DNA of 64,000 nucleotides, from NCBI RefSeq assembly GCF_026151205.1, contig NC_087083.1, positions 124,001-188,000 on the forward strand, in the 5' to 3' direction. The notes beneath the pieces are model-generated. The model worked only from the letters and a program-made list of their open reading frames with translations, was not told the DNA's origin and did not search any database. Of this stretch, positions 22,019-34,200 are shown piece after piece. The stretch is from Bolinopsis microptera (lineage: Eukaryota > Ctenophora > Tentaculata > Lobata > Bolinopsidae). Both the position numbers and the translations under genes were made by a program. Position 1 is the stretch's first letter; each line of letters begins with the position of its first letter.

Positions 22019-25000
22019 CTTTTTTTTTTTTATAAAATGCAACCTACTAAAACCAATGGGGCCCTCCCCGGGGTCATTACTCTCGCATTTGCGAGAGTCG
22101 TCCCTAAGGTGTGAAAGTAGGTCAAGATTTGTTCACACCAAGCCCTATCATCGCTATTTGCTGACCATCTGCCTTCACTGAAGGTATGTTTTTAGAGAGT
22201 GGAGGCCGACTGTCAGCTTGGGATGCAGGGCCAAGTGGTCAACAACGTCAAGGCCCCCTTCCACATGGGCCATGTTGGTTTTGGCAGATACTGTGGTAAT
22301 AAGATATGAAGTGAATGAGTGAAATGAAGTGATTGAAAAGGGTGTAAAAGAGGAAGAGCTTGTAAGGTAGTTTAGGAATGGAAGGAAGCAGGTATCTGAT
22401 GAGGTACAGAAGTCGTTATTTCCTCTAGCCCCTTTATCACCAGGCGCTCCTTTATCTCCATCCGAACCTGGTATTCCGGTCTCTCCTTCCTCTCCTACCT
22501 CTCCTAGGTATCCTTATGGTTATATATTGGATTAGGTTCAAGTACAACTACAAAGTCATACAACCATGACTAGTCCGATTGAAATTGAAATTGACTGAAA
22601 TTAAAAAGTAGCCATATCCTAAAAAATAACTATAATTAGTTTGTAGTGGAATGTACGTTTTTCAGCGGCCAGATTTTATTTGAACGGACATAAACGCTAG
22701 GAGTAGAGTTTCCAGCGTCCAATTAATTTCCGCTCATATAATTATAAAGTCCGGCAAGGTTTATTAATTAAGATTTAATTAGTTATTTAAAAAATTAATT
22801 AGCTAATTAAAAAATTAATCAAAATTAGGTCTCGCAACGTGAGACCTGTGGAGGAAACCAGCAAAGGCAGGTCAATCTGAATAATACTTCTCAATTCGTA
22901 TATTAAGTTTTACAGGGTCACAATTTGAATTACGTGGTTCAAGTTAATGTTATCGGTATTTATTTTTACTTATCGTTACAAGTTCAATTGACGGATGTTA
23001 CTCGTCTAAATTTCTACGAAGTAGCGCGCGCCGGGCCAGATCATTAACAATGGTCAACAAGTACAACAATCAATGCACTACTGTACGTACGGCGTTACAC
23101 TTACTGTTGACTGGGCGTCGCTCAGCCTAGCCTGTCATTCCGACGAATTTCTATCATTATTGGGCGGAAAAGCTTGGGGTTCCCAGGTAATGATAACACA
23201 ATATTAACCCACCATGTTGTATACCCAGAAGTTTTGGACAGATAATATGTTAACAGCGATTTTGTTTTTTATGAATTTTATTTGGAATTAGATTGATTGA
23301 TATTTGTTATTTAAACTTGATTAAAAGAAGTATAGAACTGTATGCCTCTCTTACTTTTAACACTACCATGACCAACCTGTTGTCCTTTTACTCTTAAATG
23401 GTTATATACACCTCAAAAAATTTTATCACGTAAATAATCGCACATAATTGTGATGAAATGCCAAAGTGGGTATCTATGTAATTTTCGTAATAGTTTAATG
23501 GTTACCTTCATGCCCACAGTTCGATGTTTTAACCAACCAGCAGATCGAAGAATCTTTAAATTATTTACTATTTATATCGTATTGCTGTGTAAAATTGATT
23601 CTAATGCTAATTCTAATATTTGAAAAGGCTGTCTTTAAATTCGACCCAATAAATTTAGAAAGCGAAAACGTGGTGTCAGTGAAAGTAAAGAATTATTGTC
23701 GTCCGGAGGACGGGTACCCTACTAGTATAATAATGAAACCAAAGATGGGACCGCATACTACCATAATTATTATCAGCAATTAAAACTTCAGCACCAGGAT
23801 CAACATAGAAAATGAAGGAAATAAAGCTGCCGATAAGAAGAATTAAAATAATTTGATAAACTAACCTACACGATCATGAAATTAATAACTAATCAACCAA
23901 TTAACCTTTACATTCGAGATTTCTGCTGTTAACTCCTGCCATATCCTGAGGATCAGCACCGAACTCTTTGTTCTTCAGCCAGCACCGGGAGGTAGCTGGT
24001 TGGTGGGTGACTGAAACACAGCCAGTCTGGTCAGCACACAATGCTGCACAGTCCTCTATGGACACCACGTTTTTAACCTGAGATGTGGTTCGGGTCGAGA
24101 AGATGATTAGACTTTTGGTATTATTTTCGAAAATGTTGGCTTGTTTTATCTTTACTTACGCTGTAATATGCCTAAACGTAGAAGACTTCAGTCGATAGTT
24201 GGATATCTCGCGAAATCAGTACCGCTCAGAAATTGTATTTTATTAAATATGTCATACCCCGAACCGTTTGATGTCAGCTCCACGGAAATCGTAGTTTTCT
24301 TTAACACATCCCTCTTCGACTATAAAGATCCCATGGTTATTATAAGAATGACGATTGTCACAATGGGAGACAATTTTTATTCCGGCTATAATTAGTAATT
24401 TTATATATAATTAGTAATTATTTATTATTTATTAATTAGTAATTATATATATATATAATTAGTAATTATATATATATAATTAGTAATTATATATATATAA
24501 TTTGTAATTATAAATTACTAGATGATGAGCAATTCTCGTCATCTAGTACTATACTAATAGTAATATAATATCCCCTTCCCTTTTATTGTTCCTTAGACTC
24601 TAAGAGAGTAAAAGGTACGATTAACTAAAACCAAGACACTCACTTAAATTAGGATCTTGGTAATTCTCACAGTTTTCAGTTCCACTGGGACACGGCGTGT
24701 GCTGGTCCCCCTCGCAGCACAAACTGTCTCTCTGAATCACACTGCCGTCACACTTGGTACCCTGAGGAGTGTGAACCTTCTCCTTGTTTGTTTTACAACA
24801 ATACCGTCCGTTGTAGTAGACGTTGGGATGGGAAGCAGGACATTCTGAAATGATTTGGCAAAAAATGTACACTTGTACCGTTATTGAAACATTTTTTCGT
24901 ATTGCTTTTATAAAGTTACAGAAACAAAAGCTAGAACACTCAACAAATAAAAGGCAAATAATTCATTATTAGTATACTCATGCTTGACATTCAACATGTG

Positions 25001-25144
25001 CGAGGCTATTCCAATTTTTGCCATGATTTCAATCCTTGGCCTTGCAATAAAGCAATAATGATATAATCTTTACAAACCTGTTGCGCCGGTAGTTGATGCC
25101 AGGATCATACACACCAAACTTATAACTATGAGCAAATTTTGCAT
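21604..25144 (-). CDS. Secreted Cys-rich / PAN-apple / collagen protein (312 aa as modelled)
   Basis: Minus-strand exons: 25078-25144 (signal peptide, MQNLLIVISLVCMILASTTG), 24644-24844 (67 aa with 8 Cys, including YCCKTNKE and LCCEGD), 24258-24319 plus 23906-24077 (one PAN/apple domain: NYDFRGADIKRF, then CAALCADQTGC and CWLKNKEF, 6 Cys), 22441-22512 (eight Gly-X-Y triplets) and 21604-21968 (nineteen triplets, then a Cys-rich tail with CYGM, QCMDGYAA and WGLRCC). The phases fit and 939 nt gives 313 codons including the stop. It should be an extracellular, possibly trimeric, matrix or cnidocyte-type protein. A poly-A SINE separates the last two collagen segments, and the frame reads straight through if the SINE is removed. 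The gene may therefore be broken, or may now splice the SINE out as modelled. The exon 5 start could instead be 22503, and the donor at 23905 is weak. Confidence 0.75.
21979..22397 (-). mobile_element. SINE or LINE 3' fragment with long poly-A, inserted in the collagen gene
   Basis: On the minus strand the element runs from about 22387 to a poly-A of some 40 nt (21986-22031, one interruption). It is flanked by GCAGATATC (left, +) and GCAGGTATC (right, +), a 9-bp target duplication with one mismatch. The body holds a CTCTCGCA-AAT-TGCGAGAG hairpin (22081-22099) and a GGGCCCTCCCCGGGG tract. It is in the same orientation as the host gene. Its 5' head was not assigned to tRNA, 5S or 7SL. Confidence 0.7.
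24380..24520. repeat. AT-rich tandem repeat (TAGTAATTATATATATATAAT-like)
   Basis: About five imperfect copies of an AATTAGTAATTATATATATA unit lie in the intron between the Cys-rich exon and the first PAN exon of the secreted-protein gene. The units are self-complementary. Confidence 0.85.
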
Positions 25145-25852
25145 TTTGTGCTCTTGCTGCAACGGGTGGGGACTCGATAAACTTTTTAAATCAAAATCAC
25201 ACGTTACAAAAAAGCATGACACATTATAAATTAGAAAAATATTATTAAAAAAGTTTATACAAACAAAGATACAAAATATTATATTAGAAAATACACTCCT
25301 TCAAGGATTAGCAGGTTTTTTCTTTGCAGCTCTAATTTAGAGCTGCAAAAAAATACGTACCCGATGGTATTAATGAATCAATTTTAAGCCACGCTGTGCA
25401 AATTTGCGGTATAGAGTGGGAATATTCAATATATACAGAATATGGGAATATATACTGAATACGAAAACACCCAAATAATTCTCTCTTAGCTCGGTTAAAC
25501 CGTCTTAGTTCATTTTTATATCTCGACGAAATCCCAGGAAATTCAATTATACAGTTCAATCATACTTCAAGGCTGCAGGGCCATGAGCCTGATAATGTAA
25601 TTACTAAGGTGATAAAATATACAGCCACGGCACTTGCAGTATAATAATAATATATAACTGCTCCTTCGTGAAAATTGTTCATTATTTTGAATAAAAGTCA
25701 CATTTTATGTGGTACACCCTGCTCAACAATTATCATGCACATTCTCCGTGCAATAGGAGTATAGTCTAATATTAATAAAAAATACTCGTCCTCACTCCAA
25801 TGAAGCTGCTTCTTAAAACACCAAGTCTTTAATTTGTTTTTCTCTTTAGAAC
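25145..25852. other. 5' flank of the secreted-protein gene
   Basis: AT-rich sequence with no supported exon. A short inverted repeat, GCAGCTCTAATTTAGAGCTGC, lies at 25327-25347 (perfect 21-nt dyad around one base). The frame at 25332-25559 has no recognisable product. Confidence 0.5.
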
Positions 25853-26562
25853 TATAATTGCTACACCCTGCTGTAATTGCTGCACCCTGCTGTAATTGCT
25901 ATACCCTGCTGTAATTGCTATACCCTTCTGTAATTGCTGCACCCTGCTGTAGTTGCTGCACCCTGCTGTAATTGCTGCACCCTGCTGTAATTGCTGCACC
26001 CTGCTGTAATTGCTGCACCCTGCTGTAATTGCTGCACCCTGCTGTAATTGCTGCACCCTGCTGTAATTGCTGCACCCTGCTGTAATTTTTGCACCAACTG
26101 CTGTAATTTTTGCACCCTGCTGTAATTGCTGCACCCTGCTGTAGTTGCTGCACCCTGCTGTAATTGTTGCACCCTGCTGTTATTGCTGCACCCTGCTGTA
26201 ATTGCTGCACCCTGCTGTAATTTTTGCACCCTGCTGTAATTGCTGCACCCTGCTGTAATTGCTGCACCCTGCTGTAATTGTTGCACCCTGCTGTAATTGC
26301 TGCACCCTGCCGTAATTGCTATACCCTGCTGTAATTGCTATACCATGCTGTAATTGCTACACCCTGCTGTAATTGCTGCACCCTGCTGTAATTGTTGCAC
26401 CCTGCTGTAATTGCTGAACCCTGCTGTTATTGCTATACCATGCTGTAATTGCTACACCCTGCTGTAATTGCTGCACCCTGCTGTAATTGCTGCACCCTGC
26501 TGTAATTGCTGCACCCTGCTGTAATTGCTATACCCTGCTGTAATTGCTGCACCCTGCTGTAT
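25853..26562. repeat. 19-bp minisatellite, about 37 copies
   Basis: The unit is CTGCTGTAATTGCTGCACC on the + strand, with GCTATACC, TTTTTGCACC and TTGTTGCACC variants. Because 19 is not a multiple of three, each minus-strand frame cycles through the same 19-residue peptide period (QQLQQG, AAITAGC, SNYSRV) without stops. This explains the 100-122 aa open frames, which I do not call genes. Confidence 0.95.
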
Positions 26563-27138
26563 TGATAACTGATAACCCTACGATACTCCTCTTTGATAAA
26601 AACGAGGACAGATAGCATGTTGAGTTGAAAAGGGTTAGAAGAACGAATCATGGTGCAGCTAAAAAAACATCGAGAGATCGTTCACATAATACATAAACCA
26701 AAAATGGCCATTCCATATCGTCCTCCCTTTAAAAAAAAAGTAAAGCAATTTTACACATAGCTATTGTGTAACAATTACATAAGCGTATGTGTTTTGCAAA
26801 ATTCCTCCCCATAAATCGGCTTACGTTTCATGTGAACAATTACCTGCTTTTATTTTACAGATAATCTAAATCTGCAGAATTTCATGCCTTCTATGCTTTC
26901 CCTGCATTTGTCAAAGTACAAGTAATAGATTGCATACATCCGTATTTACACACAAATTCCAGGTAATGGTATCTCCAAAGAATAAAGATTTTGTCCAGGA
27001 TGTCACTAAAGCACTAACATGTCAAAGTACATATTCCTAGGCTTACGACTGGAATTGCAGGGTCCTATAATCTAGGTAAACTATAGGTAAAAATATAATA
27101 TTAATCATAAGCTAAAATGTACTAATCTTTGTATTCTA

Positions 27139-27408
27139 AATGGGGAAAAAGAAGAAACATTGTCAGTCAGTCGAGAAAATTGTCAGTCAGGCTATATATG
27201 GCAGCTTTGTAGATGTTGTGACTATGCTAGTAGTGGTCCCAGGCTTGCGACTGGAATTGCGGTGTTAAATCGATTTAATGGTATACCAACGATCCACCTC
27301 CCACTTGTTGTTTGGTACTTAGCATTAATAGTGTTAGCTGTAGCCATTTATAGCAAGAATCTTAAAACTAAAGGGGATGACAAGGAAAAGAGGAAGGAAA
27401 AAGAATAA
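27139..27408 (+). other. Possible small membrane ORF, low support
   Basis: An open frame (27160-27408) ends in one hydrophobic helix, HLPLVVWYLALIVLAVAIY, followed by a Lys/Glu-rich tail. An overlapping frame starts at the ATG near 27139 (MGKKKKHCQS). The segment AGGCTTRCGACTGGAATTGC is duplicated at about 27048 and 27241. No splice model or homologue was recognised. Confidence 0.2.
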
Positions 27409-27648
27409 CGGAACAAACAATTAATTAAAGTATTTATAGGAGCATTAGATAATCAGATAATGTAATTACAAGCTTCAATAATAAATCACTGACTAAAACT
27501 TCTAATTAAAATGACACTTGGTACGCTCGCCCATTTTCACTGGTCAGTCTGAACTTCGGTTTAGCACGTTGTACACTTATTCACCTAAGTTTCAGAATTT
27601 GTTCAGTTTAGCAGAGTTAGTACCCGTGTTTCAATAAATCAAAAGATA

Positions 27649-30015
27649 TCAGGGGAGTTCTTTAATAATGTTATGGTCATCTAGAATACCGAACTTCCTG
27701 AAAACGTTATTATATTTCCTCAGACAACGTTTAATGCCTTTAATCAGTCTATCACGGCTATATCCTCTATCAATTAGAATTTTGAATATTTTGTGAAGAT
27801 GGGAGGTAAAGATATCCAATCTAGTGCAAACATTACCATATCTAAGAACTTGACTTGAAAAAACGTTGTAGCCAACCTCGGTTGGGATGTTACTGTGAGG
27901 AAATGTAAGGGATACAACATGAAAATTAAAATCATCAGTTTTGTTATACACTGATATTTCTAGTCCTTCTGTGGAAATATTAATATTTAAATCAAGGTAG
28001 TTAATGATTTTATTATTGGAACCAGCTCGCTCCATCTCCAATGAATTAGGATAAATATCTTAAATCAATTTATGAAAGTAAAGGTAGTTAATAATAGATA
28101 AATCGTCAACATATCGTTTATTATTGGATAATATCTTTGCTAATCCCATTTTCTTTTCCTGAAGTAAACGTTTCATATAATTAAATTCCTTTTTGCCAAC
28201 AGTGAGATCAGCTATAGGGGAACTTGAATTTCCACCCATAGGGATACCTTTGGTTTGTATGAATACAATCCCACCGAAGACGACATAAGTGTTATAAATA
28301 ATAAATTTAACAGCCTCTTTTAGGTCATCTTGACTAAAGCAGGCATGAGAATCATAGGTTTTATTGGAAAAGAAACATGTATTACTGTCTCTTTTAGAAA
28401 TACAAATATATCTATTACGGTCTGAAAATATTAAATCAACAACTTCATTAATCATATTCTCTACTTCAATCAAGTCTAATCTGGTATAAAGAGTTGTAAA
28501 ATCATATACTTGTATATTATAAACATCGCTATTTTTGATAGCTTCAAGGAATTCACTTGAGGAATCTATGCTCCAAAACATGTTTATACCGCTGTTGTTG
28601 TAGATTGCCTCGCAGTATTTCTTGAAGTATTTCCTCAAAAGTTTCAGACAACAGTTAACTTGGACGTTAAGTTGTTTCGTAACGCAAAAACGGGCACCTG
28701 CAATGAACCTCGCCTTGTAAGGGTTCTTATGAAGCTTAGGGTTCCAGAAGATGCGTGCTAGTCGCAAGTTTTTATCTTCAACTTGTACATTAAATCTCTC
28801 CTTTAGACTCTCAGATATTTTATTGACATAATGAGTCTCGTCTTCGCTACAGGGTTTATATGTATCATTACCTATACATTCTAGAGTATTAGGATCAAAA
28901 CCCATTTCATTGACAAGAGTTTTTACATAAAACTTTTTACAAATAAATGAAAAATTACCAGAATCTTTGTCGATACTACAAATAATGTATTTACTTTTCA
29001 GCAATTTAAGACTTCTTTTAACATCATCTTTTTCCAGTGTGTTTTCTTTTATTTCAAATGTTTCAGGAAAGTTTTTCTTGTAATATTCAATACGATTGGA
29101 AACTATTGATAACACTTTTTCCTTCCAATCGCTGAACTTTACTTCTTTTTGACAGTACTTTCTACCTTTTGATTTTATAAATTTATCGACAGCTTCGGTA
29201 ACTGACATATATATCTCATCTGGAGATTTAGATGTGGGAATTCTGTATTTACAACCGTAGGAAAGTACTTCCCTAAGTTCAACATTATCAACAATATCTA
29301 AATTACCAGTAACTACATGTCCATGAGGAGGATAATTGAAAGGGGAGGAGTGACAATTGCATGGACTACCTAAAATAGATTTAATATCAGAAATAGAAAG
29401 TTTCTTTAAGAATGAAGCATAGTTACAAATAGAAAGACTTATAGGATCATTATACTCATAATAAATCTGTAATGGTGTAAAAGACTGAATCAAAATGGGA
29501 AGCAAATCAATGACTGAAGTGTCAGAGAAAATAGATTTTAGGTTAAGATTATCAATGAATTTGCAATTAAATGGAACAATTATAAATTCTCTATTACTGG
29601 ATTCAGATTTGTTCTGATGGTATTTGGGGGAAAATGTTGAACAGAAAGAGGAACATACGTTGTAAATCAATCCTGAATTATTTTGACTCAAAGAGTAGAG
29701 AGTGTCTAAATCTGATAAGCTATAACATTTTAATGTTTTGTATATGGAATGTTCTGAAGAGATGTTATCTTTCAGCCTGTTAATATCAGACTCTATGGTA
29801 TCCAGAGACTTCTTAGGCTGAACTTTCTTCTTTCCATTCCCTCTGCCACGTTTGTATCGAGCAATCTGTCCACTAAAATAATTCATAACCCGATCTTGGG
29901 AGATGTTGCCCGTTCCTTTCTTCTTGTCATTAAGACCAAGAGGGAATGCTGTCCCAAGCTTCTCTATCCAGTAATCCTCCAGGAGAAGTAAATCATTTTT
30001 GACATCGGTGGACAT
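27649..30015 (-). pseudogene. Penelope-like element, 5'-truncated with one nonsense codon
   Basis: The minus-strand frame 30015-28060 encodes 651 aa. It continues in the same frame after a single TAA (28060-28062) for about 136 more residues to 27649. Reverse transcriptase motifs are present: A VYDFTTLYTRL, B KGIPMGGNSSSPIADL and C RYVDDLSI. The part after the stop holds the YLDLNINIS and thumb region. The N-terminus begins with EDYWIEKLGTAFPLGLND, which matches the end of the N-terminal GIY-YIG domain of the element at 54.7 kb (EEACMLQLNTVFPYGLN). The nuclease is therefore truncated or lies beyond the break near 30030. It belongs to the PLE group with N-terminal nuclease (Naiad/Chlamys type). 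Confidence 0.85.
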
Positions 30016-30679
30016 GTCAGAATCAAAATAATCTACAATCTGTATGTAACTGCAGTTAATACGGACTCAATGTTCCCCATTCCTTGGTATTTCTGTTGGC
30101 TCCCAGTAATCAGACTTGATCTTGATAAGTTGGACGAATAAATGGTTTAAAATGCTCACAGTTCTACTTCTGCTGACATTTGGCAGTATTATAATATATT
30201 ATATATTATATATTATATATATTATTATATAATAATATATTCCTGTTCCTCTTCTGTCCTCTTCTGTCTTTCTTCTCCTCTTTTGTCTTTCGTCTTTAGA
30301 CCGATTACATTGAAGAATTATTGTGGTTCCTCTACATCCCACCTCGACTAGTGTACCATCTTCAAATGACCAATATATCCTTCATTTCAATGCTATGAAA
30401 GAGCTGCTGCTACTTTTCCGTTTTGTATGATTTTTGATTTAAATCGTTCCCTTATTCCCACAAGTTAGCTCCATTGTAACAAGTCACCACTTTGCCTCTG
30501 CTGCTACCAGTACCACCACTCTTATCCTGAACCAAGAGTTAGCGAAAGTGCTGCAAACATCAAATTTGCATTTCGTTACAAAATATATTATTAAATCAAA
30601 GTTCTAAACAAGGGATAGTTTTAAAAAACAACGCCCAAGTCTAATCTTTCCCTAAAACAAAAACTAAAAATTAAAAACT
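30016..30679. other. Spacer between the two retroelements, with an AT palindrome and a possible terminal exon
   Basis: An ATAT/TATTATATA-rich self-complementary tract lies at 30186-30241. On the minus strand 30452-30526 looks like a terminal exon: a good acceptor (CTCTTGGTTCAG|GAT), then 24 codons ending VVTCYNGANLWE and a stop. No upstream partner was found. The 18-mer at 30077-30094 is shared with 15913-15930. Confidence 0.3.
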
Positions 30680-33600
30680 TCATTGCAAATTCCGCCAATA
30701 TCTCTTGTCATAACTCAAATTACGGAGATAATGCAGGTCAAAGATATTATTCAAATAAAGATTTCTTTTACATAAATCATGCACAATCAGTGAGAATAGA
30801 TTGCTTTGGGGTCTTCCTCTTCTCCCTGGTAAGTCCAGTGTATTGATGGCAAAAATGAGGGAAGAAAACGCTGGTCCGTCAATAGGACCCCGCAAAACAT
30901 GTCCTAACATTCTCCACCGACTACGGGCCACTTTTTCTGACAATGGTTCAGCATTGCAGCGTTTATACAAGTTTTTGTTGGAGATGACTCCTGGGTACTT
31001 TATATTCAAAATAGTGCGAAGATGTCTGCGGTGAACAACATCTAGTTTTTCAAGGATTATTTTGGGGACGGCCCAACAGGATGAGTTGTACATAAGAACC
31101 GATACGACTAAAGCATTATACAGTATTAGACGTTTGTTTAGGGGCAGTTTATCACTCCAGGCCTTCTTGTAATTGTTAAAGGCAGCATATCCCAGGTTTA
31201 TGCGACGCTGAATATCAGCTTTGCTACACAAGACGGACCCTAGAGTGATACTTTTCCTCCATGCTTCATTCCCCGACACTAATTTTCCATCACTGTCGAC
31301 TTCACCCGTACTAGCTAAATAAACATGAGTGAAGTCCGTTTTGTCTTCATTGACAAAGAGGTTCCATTTCTCGAGTATAGCTGTTGCCTGGGGCAAAATA
31401 GCTCTCAAGTTGTCTTCCTCTTCATCATTGAAGTCAACATCATCAGCATATTCAGTGTCAAGTGGAAGGCCAGCAATAGTAATCGGGGGGATCGGCCTAT
31501 CTAAACTGATTGTTATAGTCCATCTAAGTTCATTCAAAGCACCAGCCAAGACAAGGGTGAACAGACAGCCGGATAGACAGTCACCCTGGAAAGCTCCAAG
31601 GAGACTTAAAAACTCAGCTGAAAGAACTCCATTTACCTTCACCCGTAGCTTTGTGTTGGACAACAACAACCGGACAATCCTCAGCTCATCCTCAGTACAG
31701 CCACACAGTTTCAGGAGTTCAAGAATCGTAGTGCGCTTGATCGTGTCAAACGCACTAGACATATCAATGCCCATGCGATGATACTCCCATTTCTTCCTTT
31801 GGACAACTGACAGTAGAACTCGCTGACACCAAACAATATCAGCACAAGAACGAGCGCGTTTGTATGCACACTGCCATGGACCAGTGAAGGCGTTCACTTT
31901 TTCTTCTATCCTTTTAAGAGTAGCCATAGACAGAATTTTTCTGGCTGCATTGGACAAGGTGAGTGGACGTAAATTCTTCAGAGGACCAATAGGTTTTTTT
32001 GGCTTCTGTAAGGGTGTTATAGTAGCCTCACCAATGGAAATGGGGAAAGTATGTGTCTCGAAACAACTGTTTATGATTCCAGCATAATGTTCATGGACTG
32101 TACTATTAGAGTACTTAATTAGCTCGTTGGGTATTCCATCGGGACCATTTGCCCTCCCATTTTTCAAGCTAGAGGTGGCTGCATGTATTTCAACTCCAGT
32201 AAAAGGGACATTGAGAGCACGTGGTAGACCCTCAAAAGGCTCGAGAGGTTGCTCATTGTGAGTCAGCTGTTTTTCGAGATAGTCTCTAACAACAGAAGCT
32301 TTCATGTCGTCAGATGCAATCAAACAGCCATTTTCATCATGAACACCAATCGAGTTATTAGGTGGTTTACTTTTCTGAAGATGTCTTACTGCTTCAAACA
32401 TTTTCCTTGAATCGTTTGTGTTAGTAATATCACTATAGGTCTGATCAGCTTGAGCAGACCTCACTTCAACTAATCTTTTCTGGATACTATTAGTGAGGTG
32501 GTTGATGGATGACCTCAATGTAGTTCGATCAAGAGATTGATTATTGTTAAGTAGCTGTCGGAGATCGTGACGCTTTTCAACAAGCTCTTTGAGAGTGTCA
32601 TCACTGCTGTGATGTTTCAAGCGAGCTTTAGGTTTTGGGCCGATGGAAACATTGGCAGCATCACGAATATGAGACATAAGATTTTGAAGGTCGGCATTTG
32701 GATCGTTGCTGGTCACAAAATTTGAGAACTTGCCTTCAAGGGCCAAGTGATATTTATGTTGCATATCTTTGTTGCTTACAAGTTCTGATATATTATAAGA
32801 AGGAACACGACGTTGTTTAGGTTTGAAACAAAGATGAATGTTGCTGAAATTGATGCGAGCAATGACAAGTCTATGATCTGAAAATGTTTTAGTACCAGCA
32901 TAAGTTCTTGATTGAGTCAAAAGACACTTAGATCTATTTCGGCATAGTATGTAATCTATTTGAGAGTATACAGGCAGTGTCTTCTTACTGTACCGACCAG
33001 CCGACCAATCCTTCCGCCAACCAGTAAATGATGTAACACGTCTGCTAGGTTGTATAAAACTAGTGTTCACAGCAAACAGATTATTTTCTGAGATAAAATC
33101 CAGTAATCTAGAACCATTTTCGTTCCTTACTCCCATTCCGTATTTCCCCATATATCTACCAAAACCCTGTTCAATATCAGAAGGGGATAATTTACCCAGT
33201 TTTGAATTAAAGTCACCCAGAAATTGCAACTCCACATTAGAGGGAACATTCTTGGCCTCTCTTAGCTGCCCATAAAAGTTATCCAAAACAACTGGATTTT
33301 TACGGACTAGCCCCTGATGTGGACAGTAGGCATTGATCACCCTGCAACGTAGGGGTGTACCGCTACGTGAGGGGATGCAAATATCGACATAGCATACCCG
33401 GTCACTGATGTACTTCCAGCAAACCACATAGTTCATCATGCGAGGACTGATTATAAAACCCAAGCCTCCATGGCGACTATCCAACTGCTCGAACAGAAAC
33501 AAGTTAAAACCGTTGCGCAAAACAAGGCTGTCTGATTCGGTGACTTTAGTTTCCTGCAGAGCGCAGATGTCGACATTGTACTTTTCACAGTCTAATCCTA

Positions 33601-33781
33601 GTAACTCACGTTTACTATGTAGGCTATCATCTTGCTGAACACCGAGCCCACGGATGTTAAATGTGGCGAAGCTGATCATTAATGCAATGGTTGTTGATAC
33701 AAATGATTTCTTCTTCGGGTTAAATATGTTGGAGTTGGCGTCACCACCGTCTCCACCGCTGACATTACTCGAACGGACCAT
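30680..33781 (-). mobile_element. APE-type non-LTR retrotransposon, intact 1033-aa ORF
   Basis: A single uninterrupted ORF carries an N-terminal apurinic-type endonuclease: FNIRGLG (about residue 42), LQETKV (about 76), LGDFNSKLG (about 189), QIDYIL and SDHRLVIA (about 300). A reverse transcriptase follows with A GIDMSSAFDTI, B GAFQGDCLSGCLFT and C EYADDVDF. It ends in a C-terminal region containing HRRHLRTILNIKYPG and RSRWRMLGHVLRGP. No gag-like ORF1 lies upstream, as in RTE-like clades, but the clade is not settled. The 3' end lacks a long poly-A and runs into TTTTTAGTTTTTGTTTTAG. The intact frame implies recent activity. Short + strand frames inside it are antisense artefacts. Confidence 0.9.
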
Positions 33782-34200
33782 CTAAAATATATCATTATTA
33801 GAATATAATATTAAATCAGACTGTTCGATGCTCCGACAATTACATTTCAGAGGTTTAAACCTGAGAATACTTTCTTCTCACGATCTTGTGACGTTGCATA
33901 ATTACACTGGCAGTATTTTACATTGTTTCATTGTGAGGTCATTCGGTGGAAAGCAAAACAAAACAAAAGCAAAAGTATAACCGATTATAACATTACAAGT
34001 CTGACATGATAACTGTGTACATTATGCCGAATGTTAAGTCATCCCGATGACTTAATACACTCACTCATTCATATTCTATGCGCATAATGACATTTGTGCA
34101 TCATTACGTATAGTTTATGTGAATATTTGTATTGAATTCCGTTACCACTACTTAATTAAGCTTTAAAGTTTGGATTTTGGAAGGGTCTTGTTTCGCGGTT
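33782..34200. other. Spacer: LINE 5' flank and XKR-gene promoter region
   Basis: The gap holds TTAAGTCATCCCGATGACTTAA, a 22-bp palindrome at 34034-34055, and several TTAATTAA words. No exon is supported. The XKR-like gene starts at 34201 and the LINE ORF starts at 33781, so the two are head to head about 420 bp apart. Confidence 0.5.

Noticed and set aside
21918-22181. 87-aa ORF with a Phe run (+)
   Set aside because: It is the antisense of the SINE poly-A.
25829-26651. Gln-rich repeat proteins (QQLQQGAAITAG)
   Set aside because: They arise from the 19-bp minisatellite in every minus frame; there is no independent start, splice or promoter evidence.
31329-33638. Plus-strand ORFs inside the LINE
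   Set aside because: They are antisense to the continuous 1033-aa reverse transcriptase frame.
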